DNA of 25,526 bases from a virus, in IMG/VR virus record IMGVR_UViG_3300040806_002074, positions 1-25,526 of that record; one strand, written 5' to 3'. This document shows, piece by piece, positions 18,101 to 22,735 of the stretch. Numbering within the stretch: the stretch's first letter is position 1; the number at the start of each line of letters is the position of its first letter. Below the pieces are notes generated by a model that did no database searches, was not told where the DNA came from, and saw nothing but the letters and a program-made list of their open reading frames with translations. Position numbers and translations under genes: made by a program.

Positions 18101-19006
18101 GAGTGGGTCAAGGACAACGCATTTATTATCCCGATTCCCTTCACGGACAAGTACCTTCCGATCCCGATGCTTCACTTCTACCGTGCGTTCCCCGCTATTG
18201 GGCGGCGCATGGTGGAGACGGCTCGGGGCCAGCTCACGGTCGGGGAGTTCCTTACGGGCTCGGTCAGGGCGGTTGTCAACGCGGTCAATCCATTGGCTTA
18301 CGGCGCAAGCTTTATTGAGTTTGCCGCACCGTCAGTCCTAGATATGGGTGTGCAGTACTGGCAGAACCTAGACGGCCTTGGTCGGCGCATCTACAACGAG
18401 GACTTCAACGACCTTAACCCCACAACCGGCATGAACCGCGCTCGCGGCGATATGACCATGATGTACGCGATGTACTCGAAGATTGCCGAGGGCATCAACG
18501 CCATTAGCGGTGGGGATGAATTCACTCGCGGTGAGTTCTCGCCGACGCCTGAGGAGATTAAGTTCTTTGTCGAAGAAACCGCGCCGCCAATCCGGTTTGT
18601 TTATCGGTCCTTCGGCGTGGCAGAAAAGCTCTTTGCGGGCGATGACGTTGAGGCAATTGAGCTGCCGTTCCTCCGCCGTTTCTACGGCCAGCGGTCGGGC
18701 AAGACAGCCGAGGGCGGCAAGTTCTACGAGAACGTGCTGGAGCTGAACAAGCTGAGGACGACCATACGGGGGCGCGATGAAGCAGGGGTCGATACGTCAG
18801 ACATCTACGAGCAGAACCCGATAGCCGAACTAACCGACAGCGTGGGGTCGTACTACCGCGAAGTCTCTGACCTAAGGCGTGAGCGCCGCCGGTTGATACT
18901 GGAGGGCAAGGACAGGGCCGAGATCAGGGCGCGGGACGAAGAGATCACCGCTAAGATGAAGGAATTCAACGATCTCGTGGCCGAATACAGAGAGGCCGAA
19001 GAGTAA
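9119..19006 (+). CDS. Giant modular polyvalent protein (3295 aa) with metallopeptidase and LPD38-type regions
   Basis: One uninterrupted frame of 9888 bases. Residues 1-1002 form a leader with coiled coil, an Ala/Gly-rich membrane-active stretch (about 215-405) and a Pro-rich linker (about 785-845). Five copies of [QR]YS[GA]R (Tyr at 1003, 1320, 1539, 2086, 2361) then delimit modules: a zincin-like peptidase with HEAFH at 1166-1170; a KLFRVK...YKTNPNMTG module; a long helical module with VTIDLWFMR and TPADLQALVW; a module with VHDAFGHGLEGAGF; and a C-terminal LPD38-like region. Known polyvalent proteins of phages and conjugative elements combine such domains and are thought to enter the cell with the DNA. 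The ribosome site is weak (AGG before ATG 9119). Lack of any frameshift over 9.9 kb argues for strong selection. Confidence 0.85.
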   Translation: MTDYLRNVNFSLVYNPPEKLRADEGPQGPSGQQAAQQPRGPIQSTEDPAINSLQRRAAEIDQRIARREQQLKDSALARGLSWLSDISAPDWLGDEGGDSIINILRARKEGILTDIEDIRRSRQQIVDQGGYGEGGFGAAVERGLGNAQSMYGALGAMVGDVESDDISSIIEGRSRTLRAGRGREEQEAYERFQAADGLWASAKELFTNPREMINIAIESLPSSVPSIAGSVVAGGATGIATRNPVAAQRAAAVGGGLGSFVTEYGNAMLETLANNGVDLGSPEALEQAIRDPKIMEEARDRGVKRGIAVGVFDAMSIGLAGKLGGGKVASKIIGDTASAGTARRVAGYTAGGLVETGAQGAFGAAGEAAGQLVTEGEITSPQDIVAEFAGEIPTGVIESAVGSAIQTRRDQNTRPQEDTELAGALSAFTAQRGGQTETLALPDGISQELRDLGDLRVGDLSYTGQQLYSFAENNMSNPRIADIMSQPVSAGTKVQQVARVMNEAEAARVEPEAVRRIAEAVGGTTSVSKTKEIANSVLSQIGDHIIDASPTLSAIRAQVSSDKKGKGFVTALRSVVNSYSPPARSGGTMIARPERGGDGSVIMTPDQVADEARREREAQQAFRMADRRQERFDRATGTTRQQEDLRAGAPEPEAQFFLGENYGDLAGTPVEIVQATSPDTVRLQYESPTETDSSGRPVTISEEVSVLDVGGRVVRGTNRMSQDLESNLRNPQRGVGTDMSPRRSVDRTRTRAVSTREEAGLPAIQTNLVNEGYRQRPPTDIGSQNAQENPAQENIPLPQGVQSTPDQAQQLPAPPQDPPAPPRQLPAPNLTEREQGTPEAQDREAISQRARAARDRANALEENGTLSFGEWFALRRKITANIEEAERELDSLENPINYDNDPRMVEAMDRFDAAIDRVNETENTTEARKLAKALIKEGVIDEEAYIEIDEAIKDETERDFKHDAAMSAIQDAIEQQRDNVAADIEEEIYSEADQRTGQGDTRYSGRVERAGRRTVRASEVVARTQPPRDTETAEADDAAPDIDYQAVIDDRLSKIEARGAQGKIIAKRLRGLLKDKVLTAPQLYAAFRGGEVASKILPKNSKVDILWVPVLTADNAQAAQNSGTQVGEEAAGSYQAYDISQNGFRGIIKLSLSDNVSSLAEENAAHEAFHVIQDMLRVYDPKAFEQLNTAFRDGMRIDDLDASILRKLKTITVDDNQSVYDSLKGSFGDTPLSKYEAQAVAFGALVDAKNRGVDMKGLKASFIRVVDFASDLFREIGRLLRRDGVTNPATIFEGYRAGTEQEFLNEFGAPWADGGGAVQYSARTKPDPIRTQKAYKLFRVKEGSQGQLFPLFVKANEPVAIGQWLDADIGESAGETKTGRPQVKSKIGPLALRAGWHAGDLPIATHIGSNPSSRRDPETGKTKKLPTVRPADQVWAEVELAADRDWQDEANKRAKRNARGEIVVSTAQITDEIPEDGFYRYKTNPNMTGNWLISGSMKVNRILSDEEVAQINDAAGVSDLPREAPFDAAKYGLNDGVQYSGRRSKPPYDHPSIGSQVIAPPITATSTIPFLYNNGKTKTEQTPEERLALKDAVQFIQERSRAALQARFGVDRITKPDPKTDRYLMRAIASEAEAAILKERATGNRSALDWYTKAIEDAIDEASAIYPMLADDDIAVRLSNRLGVATKEDARVMFTTALAITSQNMKVRDNARATTEQFDIFLETGRFDPTKKYGTKAPSISNNLALANFMLERVFDGRVAELGQFLNTEFTVAELNKLGRALQNKEGLEKSPFNISGEMASEKVYGSAIFGPKIGNGFYQNLNRNFSPVTIDLWFMRLWGRLTGTLVGKDTALNKQIEALREAVEADAHPTTKVPDGFAERFNGATDGEVIGLGIELAAEWERQYKALQKQGMTSDQITQQGLKPEWAFKAVALAGQKKPNDAPASGSQRKWIRDVVNGAVKMLAKNGYDVTPADLQALVWYPEKDLVNLLKEGKLEVNLNVSYDTAFSELAAIRNADATSTNTDAGNRGGDGASRQGDGGRSAGQAAVAGDEALAAGAAQEEGDQVRRTLPADVRNRLIERGARYSGRTERRDRGAGNRGGEVAPLEGAPKVRGGGPNADLVQVAEDYALENGIPLTRQAEYVTIDEDFSRRLAQAYEEMQDTPNDPVVREAYRDLIRQTRAQYDALERAGYRFTLFDDDSDPYGTNPWEAMRDLRNNKRMAVYSTVAGYGNEGAQFDVSRNPLLEDTGLRWPDQNGNPRPVLANDLFRAVHDAFGHGLEGAGFRARGEENAWQAHARLFTGPALGALTSETRGQNSWLNFGPYGDRNKSAGLFDTVFAEQKVGLMPEWTWTERVAVERYSGRVGGSMANRLAAKAPPRPNAPKFRDGPSLLGADTRSARRAFLENQYERFVNRALPIKQLVKEIGDEFNDSTNFARAEVLMGSVVATQTRDFRNEEIIPLLREISARGLTVEEVETYLHNKHAEERNTVIAGRNELFPDGGSGIATEDARRYLASLSDAKRKGLEAVEKKVRAITDGTLQLMVDSGVESPAAVAALRDQYKNWVPLFREGFDGGNPIGGRQRGSSVEGSSLRAAIGSERAVKNIIYNIASQRESAINRAENNRLSGTVLRAALENPDPAFWMVIDPSKVTLEEIRDQLVRMGVDPEIAEEIYKAPRKAAYNKETGMVESVVDNQFKRAPNVVATRVEGTDKFIVFNPNNELATRVAQAIRNDDMPVLDGLSGKLVEFIGPLTRIWSQMRTQYSPEFGPVNFVRDVENALINLDDTPLSGKQGAVFVKAMKYGNVFRVRNSNLIRVISAADSGRAVSPKDQKLADLFGRFEKAGGRTSIRNTFFQSDDPKKIEAQMQKVFKQIAAGRKSIPAEVASAVTVWNDTLEIATRLAIFETAIEGGMTDAQAAELAKTTTVNFQQRGQWTRELNAGYGFFNASIAGNSRNIQVMLSKGGKKIALWGVGLGVMQGIMLAMAGYEEDEPPEWVKDNAFIIPIPFTDKYLPIPMLHFYRAFPAIGRRMVETARGQLTVGEFLTGSVRAVVNAVNPLAYGASFIEFAAPSVLDMGVQYWQNLDGLGRRIYNEDFNDLNPTTGMNRARGDMTMMYAMYSKIAEGINAISGGDEFTRGEFSPTPEEIKFFVEETAPPIRFVYRSFGVAEKLFAGDDVEAIELPFLRRFYGQRSGKTAEGGKFYENVLELNKLRTTIRGRDEAGVDTSDIYEQNPIAELTDSVGSYYREVSDLRRERRRLILEGKDRAEIRARDEEITAKMKEFNDLVAEYREAEE
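12137..13075 (+). other. Module 2 of the giant protein: zincin-like metallopeptidase (MPTase-PolyVal type)
   Basis: Residues 1007-1319. The sequence AAHEAFHVIQDM supplies HExxH (His1166, Glu1167, His1170), the zinc-binding and catalytic motif of zincins. A downstream EAQAVAFG (Glu1236) is a good third ligand in the ExxAxxF arrangement. A short strand rich in hydrophobic residues (GFRGIIKLSLSD) lies just before the active-site helix, as in other zincins. Established knowledge: metallopeptidase domains of this kind recur in phage polyvalent proteins. Substrate unknown; self-processing or host protein cleavage are both possible. Confidence 0.7.
13088..13732 (+). other. Module 3 of the giant protein: KLFRVK / YKTNPNMTG module
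   Basis: Residues 1324-1538, between the second and third YS[GA]R motifs. It has a compact alpha/beta pattern: YKLFRVK (1335-1341), QLFPLFVKANEPV, LRAGWHAGDLPIATHIG, VWAEVELA, then YRYKTNPNMTG (1479-1489), NWLISGSMKV and RILSDEEV. I recognise the pattern as a conserved module of uncharacterised large phage proteins but cannot name it. The conserved Arg, His and Thr/Asn residues look like an active site, possibly an ADP-ribosyltransferase-like fold; that is speculation. Confidence 0.45.
13745..15373 (+). other. Module 4 of the giant protein: large helical module
   Basis: Residues 1543-2085. Mostly helical. The most distinctive stretch is NGFYQNLNRNFSPVTIDLWFMR (within 1816-1837), followed about 135 residues later by YDVTPADLQALVWYPEK. 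The 'fixed Gly-Asn, then T-D-W..R' and 'T..LQA..W' signals recall helix-hairpin-helix glycosylase-like phage proteins (DUF7178 type), but the match is weak. The last 70 residues are a low-complexity Gly/Arg/Asp linker that is also open in a second frame. Confidence 0.35.
15171..15512 (+). CDS. Candidate overprinted small gene nested in the giant gene
   Basis: A 113-aa frame offset from the giant gene. ATG 15171 is preceded by AAGGA (15160-15164) with six bases of spacing; the frame is closed upstream by a stop near 15143 and ends at TAG 15510-15512. The product is charged and protein-like (SPETKLWLREQLKKKGIKFAE near residues 33-53, then an acidic run and EAEKLRRLRVRQRF). Its codons mostly end in G or C, whereas the giant frame in the same stretch uses about ten CGA codons and many GGA. 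The giant frame nevertheless keeps a YSGR motif here, so both frames may be used. No homologue is recognised; a pair of compensating indels is the alternative. Confidence 0.35.
   Translation: MPRQPTPMQETEEATALHDREMVGAVPDKPLSPETKLWLREQLKKKGIKFAEPFQPTSETASSSEVPDTRVEQNDETEEQAIEAEKLRRLRVRQRFAAEVQTPTSSKSRKTMP
15386..16198 (+). other. Module 5 of the giant protein: VHDAFGH putative metal-dependent module
   Basis: Residues 2090-2360. Core segments: LFRAVHDAFGHGLEGAGF (2268-2285), GEENAWQAHARLF (2289-2301) and SETRGQNSWLNFGP (2311-2324), then KVGLMPEWTW. The regularly placed His2273, Asp2274, His2278, Glu2290/2291 and His2297 look like a metal centre. I have the impression that this block is conserved in many large phage proteins, but I know of no assigned activity. 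Confidence 0.45.
16211..19003 (+). other. Module 6 of the giant protein: LPD38-type C-terminal region
   Basis: Residues 2365-3295. The first 560 residues are helical and include FIGPLTRIWSQMRTQYSPEF and NFVRDVENALINL. From about 2928 the pattern NFQQRGQWTRELNAGYGFFN, a hydrophobic stretch (about 2965-2987), FIIPIPFTDKYLPIPM and NPL..GAS.IEF...SVLD matches large polyvalent-protein-associated domain 38, usually found at the end of such proteins. The final 45 residues are charged coiled coil (RRERRRLILEGKD). Confidence 0.6.
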
Positions 19007-19041
19007 AAAAGGAGCCCCGCCTTCCCAACAAGACGGGGCTC
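19005..19041 (-). terminator. Rho-independent terminator after the integrase gene
   Basis: Perfect 8-bp arms GAGCCCCG (19012-19019) and CGGGGCTC (19034-19041) around a 14-base loop, which itself can add a CTT/AAG pairing. Read on the - strand, the hairpin is followed at once by a run of six T (A-tract 19005-19010). On the + strand no T-run follows, so it acts leftward, 45 bases past the integrase stop, and protects the 3' end of the giant gene from opposing transcription. Confidence 0.85.
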
Positions 19042-19085
19042 TAGTACCATGAAAGGGTCCGAACGAAAGTCCACCCCTTTCCACA

Positions 19086-19910
19086 TCAAATCGAACCAAT
19101 GTTGTCGGCTACCTTGCGAAGGTGCTCAGTCGACAGGTGTGCGTATCTTTGAACCATACGGTCGTCAGACCAGCCCCCCATCTCTCGGACGGCAGCAGTG
19201 TGAGTTCCTCTTTGAATGTGCCAAGACGCCCAAGTGTGACGGAGATCATGCCACCGGAAGTTCTCTATGCCAGCCCGCTTCAGGGCATTTCTAAAGGCGC
19301 GCGTGTTGCTCCTACAAACCGGCTTTCCACCATAAGCAAACACCCAATCGGCGTGCCTGTTCTTCGCCCTCTGTCGCTTTAAAAGAACCTCATAGGCTGT
19401 GTCGTTCAGGGGAACAGACAAAGGCTTCCCGTTTTTCATCTTGTCCCCAGAGATCGTTACCATCCTGTTGGGGAGGTCGACCTCGTCCCACCTCAACTCT
19501 CTGACGTTTGCGTCCCTAAGTCCTGTGCTGAGGGCAAATACAACCTTGTCCTTGAGGTGGCTTGGAAGTTCTTTCAATAAGCGGCGAGCTTCATCCTTGT
19601 CTATGAAGCGAACCCTCGGCTGCTCCTCCATCCGCCTGATCTTTGGGGCGGTGGAAATCCACTCCCAATCATCTCGCGCCATGTTCAGGATACACCTGAG
19701 CACTGTCAGGTAGCGGTTGACGGTAGCCGGAACGCGCGTCGCGAGCATGTCATCCCTGATCTCGGAGACCACGCCCTTTGTGATTTTGTCTAACGGCTTT
19801 TCGTTTAGGTATTCGGTAAGAAGTGCGACGTATCTACGCTCCTCCTTTACCCACCTTCCGGTTCTTCCCGCGAGCCATCTGTCGGCTGCGTCGTTCCAAG
19901 TCTTCTCCAT
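19086..19910 (-). CDS. int: Tyrosine site-specific recombinase (phage integrase)
   Basis: A 274-aa protein when started at ATG 19910, which has AGGAGG a few bases upstream on the - strand; an upstream in-frame ATG at 19958 would overlap the preceding gene. An N-terminal SAM-like core-binding domain (about 1-90) is followed by the catalytic domain: Arg132 in STGLRDANVRELRW, Lys157 in ISGDK, His221 and Arg224 in HDLRHTWASW, Trp247 in GGW and the nucleophile Tyr256 in RYAHL. All the expected catalytic residues are present, so it should be active. It lacks the long N-terminal arm-binding domain of lambda Int, being short like other compact phage integrases. It integrates or excises the phage DNA at att sites, which I could not locate. 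Confidence 0.92.
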   Translation of the reverse strand: MEKTWNDAADRWLAGRTGRWVKEERRYVALLTEYLNEKPLDKITKGVVSEIRDDMLATRVPATVNRYLTVLRCILNMARDDWEWISTAPKIRRMEEQPRVRFIDKDEARRLLKELPSHLKDKVVFALSTGLRDANVRELRWDEVDLPNRMVTISGDKMKNGKPLSVPLNDTAYEVLLKRQRAKNRHADWVFAYGGKPVCRSNTRAFRNALKRAGIENFRWHDLRHTWASWHIQRGTHTAAVREMGGWSDDRMVQRYAHLSTEHLRKVADNIGSI

Positions 19911-19932
19911 TTTAGCCTCCTTGCTATCTAGT

Positions 19933-20283
19933 TTAACCTGTCCTGCGGATCGCGTCATCTCTTACAAGCCGGTAAGACATTGGCGCATCAAAGCCTAGGC
20001 GAAGCACCGGCTCCAAAGGACCGCCCTTAAATGAGTCGGTGTACATGCCAACAAGAACGATGCGTAGATCAGGGTTGACTCGAAAGTCATCCTTGATTGG
20101 CGTCAGCTCAAAGCTTTCGTACTTACCAACTGCGCTGCGCACAGAGATTTCTGCCGAGCGACTCTTCGGCTCATAGACAATGTTCTCTACCCGAATGATG
20201 TGATCGTAGGTGTCTTCGATGTCTTCAGTGAGTTCAGACCCCCCGTAGACCGAGCCGCCCTTTCTGCGCGTCATCACAAGCAT
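19933..20283 (-). CDS. Hypothetical protein upstream of integrase
   Basis: A 116-aa protein when started at ATG 20283; ATG 20274 is an alternative, and a TTG at 20370 would overlap the neighbouring small gene almost fully. The core is beta-rich (IIRVENIVYEPKSRSAEISV, YESFELTPIKDDF, LRIVLVGMYTDS), suggesting a small beta-barrel, and it ends in Arg-rich residues. No family recognised. Its stop is 22 bases before the integrase start and its 5' end overlaps the 56-aa membrane gene by about 50 bases, so the three are probably co-transcribed. It could be an excision or integration accessory factor by position only. Confidence 0.55.
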   Translation of the reverse strand: MLVMTRRKGGSVYGGSELTEDIEDTYDHIIRVENIVYEPKSRSAEISVRSAVGKYESFELTPIKDDFRVNPDLRIVLVGMYTDSFKGGPLEPVLRLGFDAPMSYRLVRDDAIRRTG

Positions 20284-20404
20284 TATAAAATACACTCCAC
20301 CACTTAATGAACTGCTTTGTAATCCAAAGAAAAGTCGCAGCGATGTACCAGCCGTAGTACAGATCACCAAGATAAATCAACAGACACGCAATCAATAAAG
20401 TCAT
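20234..20404 (-). CDS. Small membrane protein (56 aa)
   Basis: ATG 20404 on the - strand is preceded by GGAGG with five bases of spacing, one of the best ribosome sites in the window. The product starts MTLLIACLLIYLGDLYYGWY and continues with IAATFLWITKQFIKWW, giving one or two membrane-spanning segments in the first 40 residues, then a charged tail (DDAQKGRLGLRGV). The stop lies inside the next gene in another frame. It might be a superinfection-exclusion or other small membrane factor, but nothing in the sequence fixes this. It starts immediately after a strong terminator, so its expression needs read-through or its own promoter. Confidence 0.55.
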   Translation of the reverse strand: MTLLIACLLIYLGDLYYGWYIAATFLWITKQFIKWWSVFYNACDDAQKGRLGLRGV

Positions 20405-20415
20405 GGTACCTCCAC

Positions 20416-20440
20416 AAAAAAAGGGGGGTCGCCCCCCCTT
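20416..20440 (-). terminator. Rho-independent terminator between the SSB-like gene and the integrase cluster
   Basis: G6 (20423-20428) pairs with C6-7 (20432-20438) around a three-base loop; flanking AA/TT can extend the stem. On the - strand the hairpin is followed by seven T (A-tract 20416-20422). It lies ten bases past the stop of the SSB-like gene and just before the ribosome site of the 56-aa gene, separating the recombination genes from the integrase genes. Confidence 0.85.
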
Positions 20441-20449
20441 AGTTCTTTA

Positions 20450-20755
20450 TTAGAATGGAATGTCGTCGTCCAAGTCCGCCTTCTGAGGTTGGCTGTAGTT
20501 ATTGGACTGGGCTTGAGCCTCTGGATTTACTTTCTTAGTCCAAGACCGACCAGCAAAAAACTTGCCACTCTTTCCTTCGACGATACGAGCTTCAATGTTT
20601 AGCTCTTTACCGTCTTCGAGAACAAAACGGCCACTATAGGTCGGAACAGATTCCTCGTTCCAGCCCTTGTCGCGATAAAACTGCTTGCGCTCGGCGACTC
20701 GATCATCCTTGTCCTTGAACAGAACAAACGTATTTGGTTTTTGTTCGTAAGCCAT
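20450..20755 (-). CDS. SSB-like single-stranded-DNA-binding protein with acidic tail
   Basis: A 101-aa protein starting at ATG 20755, with AGAGGA seven bases upstream. It is short for an SSB but ends in a Gln/Asn-rich linker and DLDDDIPF, the acidic tip by which bacterial and phage SSBs recruit partner proteins. The middle (TYSGRFVLEDGKELNIEARI, then EGKSGKFFAGRSW) has the strand pattern of a small OB-like fold or DUF736-type protein, and the N-terminus NTFVLFKDKDDR is compatible. It sits in one leftward unit with an annealing protein and an exonuclease, so a role in protecting recombination or replication intermediates is likely. Confidence 0.65.
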   Translation of the reverse strand: MAYEQKPNTFVLFKDKDDRVAERKQFYRDKGWNEESVPTYSGRFVLEDGKELNIEARIVEGKSGKFFAGRSWTKKVNPEAQAQSNNYSQPQKADLDDDIPF

Positions 20756-20767
20756 TTGTATTCCTCT

Positions 20768-20941
20768 TTACTTTCTGCGGTTCTTCTCAAGGTGAGAAAG
20801 GTACAGGTTGACTGCTTGACGAATTACGCTCGCAATAGAGCGGTCTTCAGCAATCGACCAATTCAAAAGTTCTTTGTAGGTTGATTCATCGACTGTCGTC
20901 TGGACCAACCGGCTGGTTTCATCTCTCCGTATTCTTGCCAT
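20768..20941 (-). CDS. Ribbon-helix-helix (Arc/CopG-like) regulator
   Basis: A 57-aa protein. ATG 20941 lies three bases past the exonuclease stop, with GAGGA ending six bases upstream. Residues 11-20 (RLVQTTVDES) form the expected beta-strand, and 21-33 and 37-51 (TYKELLNWSIAED, SIASVIRQAVNLYLS) the two helices of a ribbon-helix-helix dimer, preceded by a basic arm MARIRRDE. Such proteins bind short inverted or direct repeats as dimers or tetramers and repress. No toxin partner is seen next to it, so a phage transcription regulator is more likely than an antitoxin. The dyad at 22548-22567 is a possible target. Confidence 0.72.
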   Translation of the reverse strand: MARIRRDETSRLVQTTVDESTYKELLNWSIAEDRSIASVIRQAVNLYLSHLEKNRRK

Positions 20942-20943
20942 GT

Positions 20944-21846
20944 TCATTCCTCAACTGAAGTTACTGCGTAAGTGATTACGCCAGTCTTCCGATAATCATC
21001 CATCGAACGACCTAGTTTGGAAAGCAATTCATCAGCGCCGATGTCTTTGTAAACGGCGGCGTGATCAACAGCGCCCCTCTTTTCTATCTTGGTTACCTTG
21101 ATGCGACCCGTGCGGAACGAACCATGTTGTTCTCCAAGCTCTTTTTTTAGCGCGTCAAACTCTTCTTTGAGCGGCTTGATGCTAGACTCGATTTGCTTAA
21201 TCTCTAGAAACAAGTCCGACATGCGCTCTGACCGCATATCGCTAACATGCTTTTCTTCGCTTTCAAGGTGCGTGCTAGCCATCGCTTCATCAGCGATAGT
21301 GGCGGTGTATTTTTTATGAAACTTCTCAAGCTTGGGTAGAGCTGACGCAAACCAGTCAGGATCGCGTGGAAGCCTCTCCAGCAAGTAGAGGTCGTCGTTA
21401 ATGTAGCAAAGGAAGTCCATCCAATCTATACCACACACCTCCATGACGTGCTGGCACTGGGCATAGTAGCTAGGCTTTTCATGTACAGAGTACGGCGTCT
21501 TGGCCCAGTATGGACACTTGATCTCCAAGCCCCCATCAATACCAATCAGTCCGTCAGGGCTAGCCCCAAGCCACGAGTACTTGTCGTGCTTGACCAGACC
21601 TGTCTCTTCGACCGTGTTGCCGCTCTTGCTTTCATAAAAGGCAAGGGCGACGGGCTCCATCTGCGTTCCGTGATTTGTGGCGGCGTTACCTTTAAACTCC
21701 TTCTCGGCACCAAAGTGCTCACGAACCATGTCCCTCATCACGTCGTCGGCTGATTGGTAGGGGTTGACGCCAAGGATGGCACCAACACGGCTTCCTGTAA
21801 TGACGCCAACGCGTGCCTTGAACCATTCTTCAGACCTCTGTTCCAT
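20944..21846 (-). CDS. YqaJ-family 5'-3' exonuclease (lambda-Exo-like viral recombinase)
   Basis: A 300-aa protein with the YqaJ/PD-(D/E)XK signature: RSEEWFKARVGVITGSR (4-20), a Glu at 64 in GTQMEPVALAFYE, LGASPDGLIG with Asp98, GGLEIKCP with Glu108 and Lys110, then YYAQCQHVMEVCG (128-139). These residues form the metal-dependent nuclease centre that degrades one strand of duplex ends. Residues about 200-240 are a coiled coil (LFLEIKQIESSIKPLKEEFD). The start overlaps the stop of the upstream annealing-protein gene (TAATG), the standard exonuclease-annealase pair of phage single-strand-annealing recombination. Confidence 0.9.
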   Translation of the reverse strand: MEQRSEEWFKARVGVITGSRVGAILGVNPYQSADDVMRDMVREHFGAEKEFKGNAATNHGTQMEPVALAFYESKSGNTVEETGLVKHDKYSWLGASPDGLIGIDGGLEIKCPYWAKTPYSVHEKPSYYAQCQHVMEVCGIDWMDFLCYINDDLYLLERLPRDPDWFASALPKLEKFHKKYTATIADEAMASTHLESEEKHVSDMRSERMSDLFLEIKQIESSIKPLKEEFDALKKELGEQHGSFRTGRIKVTKIEKRGAVDHAAVYKDIGADELLSKLGRSMDDYRKTGVITYAVTSVEE

Positions 21847-22457
21847 TACTTGGCCAACTCTTTCTTCCGCATGTCTTTGGCTGCAGAAATCTGCGCAACA
21901 AGAGCGGAGTCGTTGCGGTTCTTTGCGTAGCGCGTGGCTTTAGTAAAGGCAGACTTAAGTGTGTCTAGGTCCTTTGCGCCGGCGATTGTTGCCAGCAGCT
22001 TTTCTAAAGCGTCGTTGCCTTGCTGTACCGGCTTTTTCTCCGGCGCAGCAGCAGTCTGGGGTAGGTCTTCGCCCGCATATATATAGTGACCAAGGCCAAA
22101 AAGTGCCATCGCCTTAACCAAACAGCGCATTTTTGCGTCATTAACGGCGCGCGCGTCGGGGTTCTTAATGGCGTTGTTGCGGTGATCCATCACCGGCAGC
22201 CACATCTTCCTTGAATAACCGCCCACGGTGAGGACGCAGCGAACCTCAGCCGACCCGTCAGGAAAGCTGAAGCACTCATTGCCATTCTCAAAGTGATCGA
22301 AAGAAAACTTACTGTCAGGAAAGTTTTGCATCAGGGTGCCCCACGCCCACGCCCAAGAAAGGTATGTAAAGCCGTTCTTGCGCTCAACGTTGTCATTCAC
22401 GTTGACCGACGAAAGGGTGTTCCAGATGTCTTGCAGGGAGTGTTTAGTGTCGTCCAT
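21846..22457 (-). CDS. DUF1071-type single-strand annealing protein (Sak3-like)
   Basis: A 203-aa protein. ATG 22457 has GGAG eight bases upstream; a longer TTG start at 22511 lacks a site. The signature of the DUF1071/Sak3 group of Rad52-like phage annealases is visible: LSWAWAWGTLMQNFPDS (33-49), then KMWLPVMDHRNNAIKNP (84-100) and MRCLVKAMALFGLGHYIYAG (110-129) ending in EDLPQ. The remaining 70 residues form a Lys/Ala-rich tail, often used for partner binding. It pairs complementary strands exposed by the YqaJ exonuclease encoded downstream and would work with the SSB-like protein in the same transcript. Confidence 0.82.
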   Translation of the reverse strand: MDDTKHSLQDIWNTLSSVNVNDNVERKNGFTYLSWAWAWGTLMQNFPDSKFSFDHFENGNECFSFPDGSAEVRCVLTVGGYSRKMWLPVMDHRNNAIKNPDARAVNDAKMRCLVKAMALFGLGHYIYAGEDLPQTAAAPEKKPVQQGNDALEKLLATIAGAKDLDTLKSAFTKATRYAKNRNDSALVAQISAAKDMRKKELAK

Positions 22458-22675
22458 ATTGTCTTCTCCAATTTGACCACCCCCAAGTAGCAGTCCATTT
22501 TCTTTATTCAACCCTGTTGTGAAAAAAATATCAACGTTTGTTTTACCTGTGATGTTTCTGCATCACACATAAGCCAAGATCGAAAAATGTGTTTCGTGTG
22601 CGATAAGGGGCTTGCGATTTTTGTAGCCAGCATTATGTGCGGTGAAGGACGGCTAGCTCGACGGAGCGAAAAGCC
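22458..22675. promoter_or_regulatory. Divergent control region between leftward recombination and rightward replication genes
   Basis: This is the largest gap in the window apart from short spacers. It is AT-rich between about 22500 and 22625. It contains the operator-like dyad 22548-22567, and an AT-rich imperfect dyad at about 22517-22536 (GTTG ... CAAC around an A-run). I could not place a confident -35/-10 pair in either direction, so promoter positions are left open. Confidence 0.5.
22548..22567. promoter_or_regulatory. Operator-like perfect inverted repeat
   Basis: Arms TGTGATG (22548-22554) and CATCACA (22561-22567) are exact inverted complements separated by six bases, a typical size for a dimeric repressor site. 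It lies between the divergent transcription units, where a single regulator could control both. The local ribbon-helix-helix protein is one candidate binder. Confidence 0.55.
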
Positions 22676-22735
22676 ATGTTCGCCCTCGCGTGGTTTCTCC
22701 TTTCTCGCGTGGCCTGCCGTCTGTTTGGGCGAACA
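22651..22735 (+). promoter_or_regulatory. Structured leader: two successive hairpins with internal direct repeat
   Basis: First hairpin: GGCT-a-GCTC / GAGC-gaaa-AGCC across 22651-22675. Second: exact 9-bp arms TGTTCGCCC (22677-22685) and GGGCGAACA (22727-22735), enclosing two copies of CTCGCGTGG (22685-22693 and 22704-22712). On a rightward transcript these would form just before the replication gene, and they overlap a short ORF, so they could modulate its translation. A protein-binding DNA site is the alternative. Confidence 0.45.

Noticed and set aside
19086-19097. tRNA T-arm-like GGTTCGATT at the integrase 3' end, considered as part of an attP tRNA identity segment
   Set aside because: It is coding (Gly-Ser-Ile-stop), and the bases following on the - strand do not continue as a tRNA 3' end or show pairing arms.
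20630-20641. YSGR in the SSB-like protein as a sixth processing motif
   Set aside because: It is preceded by Thr rather than Gln/Arg, lies within the folded core, and is in a different gene; taken as coincidence.
22590-22640. Sigma-70 promoter TTGCGA ... CATTAT before the replication genes
   Set aside because: The spacing is only 13 bases and the match to consensus is poor; not called.
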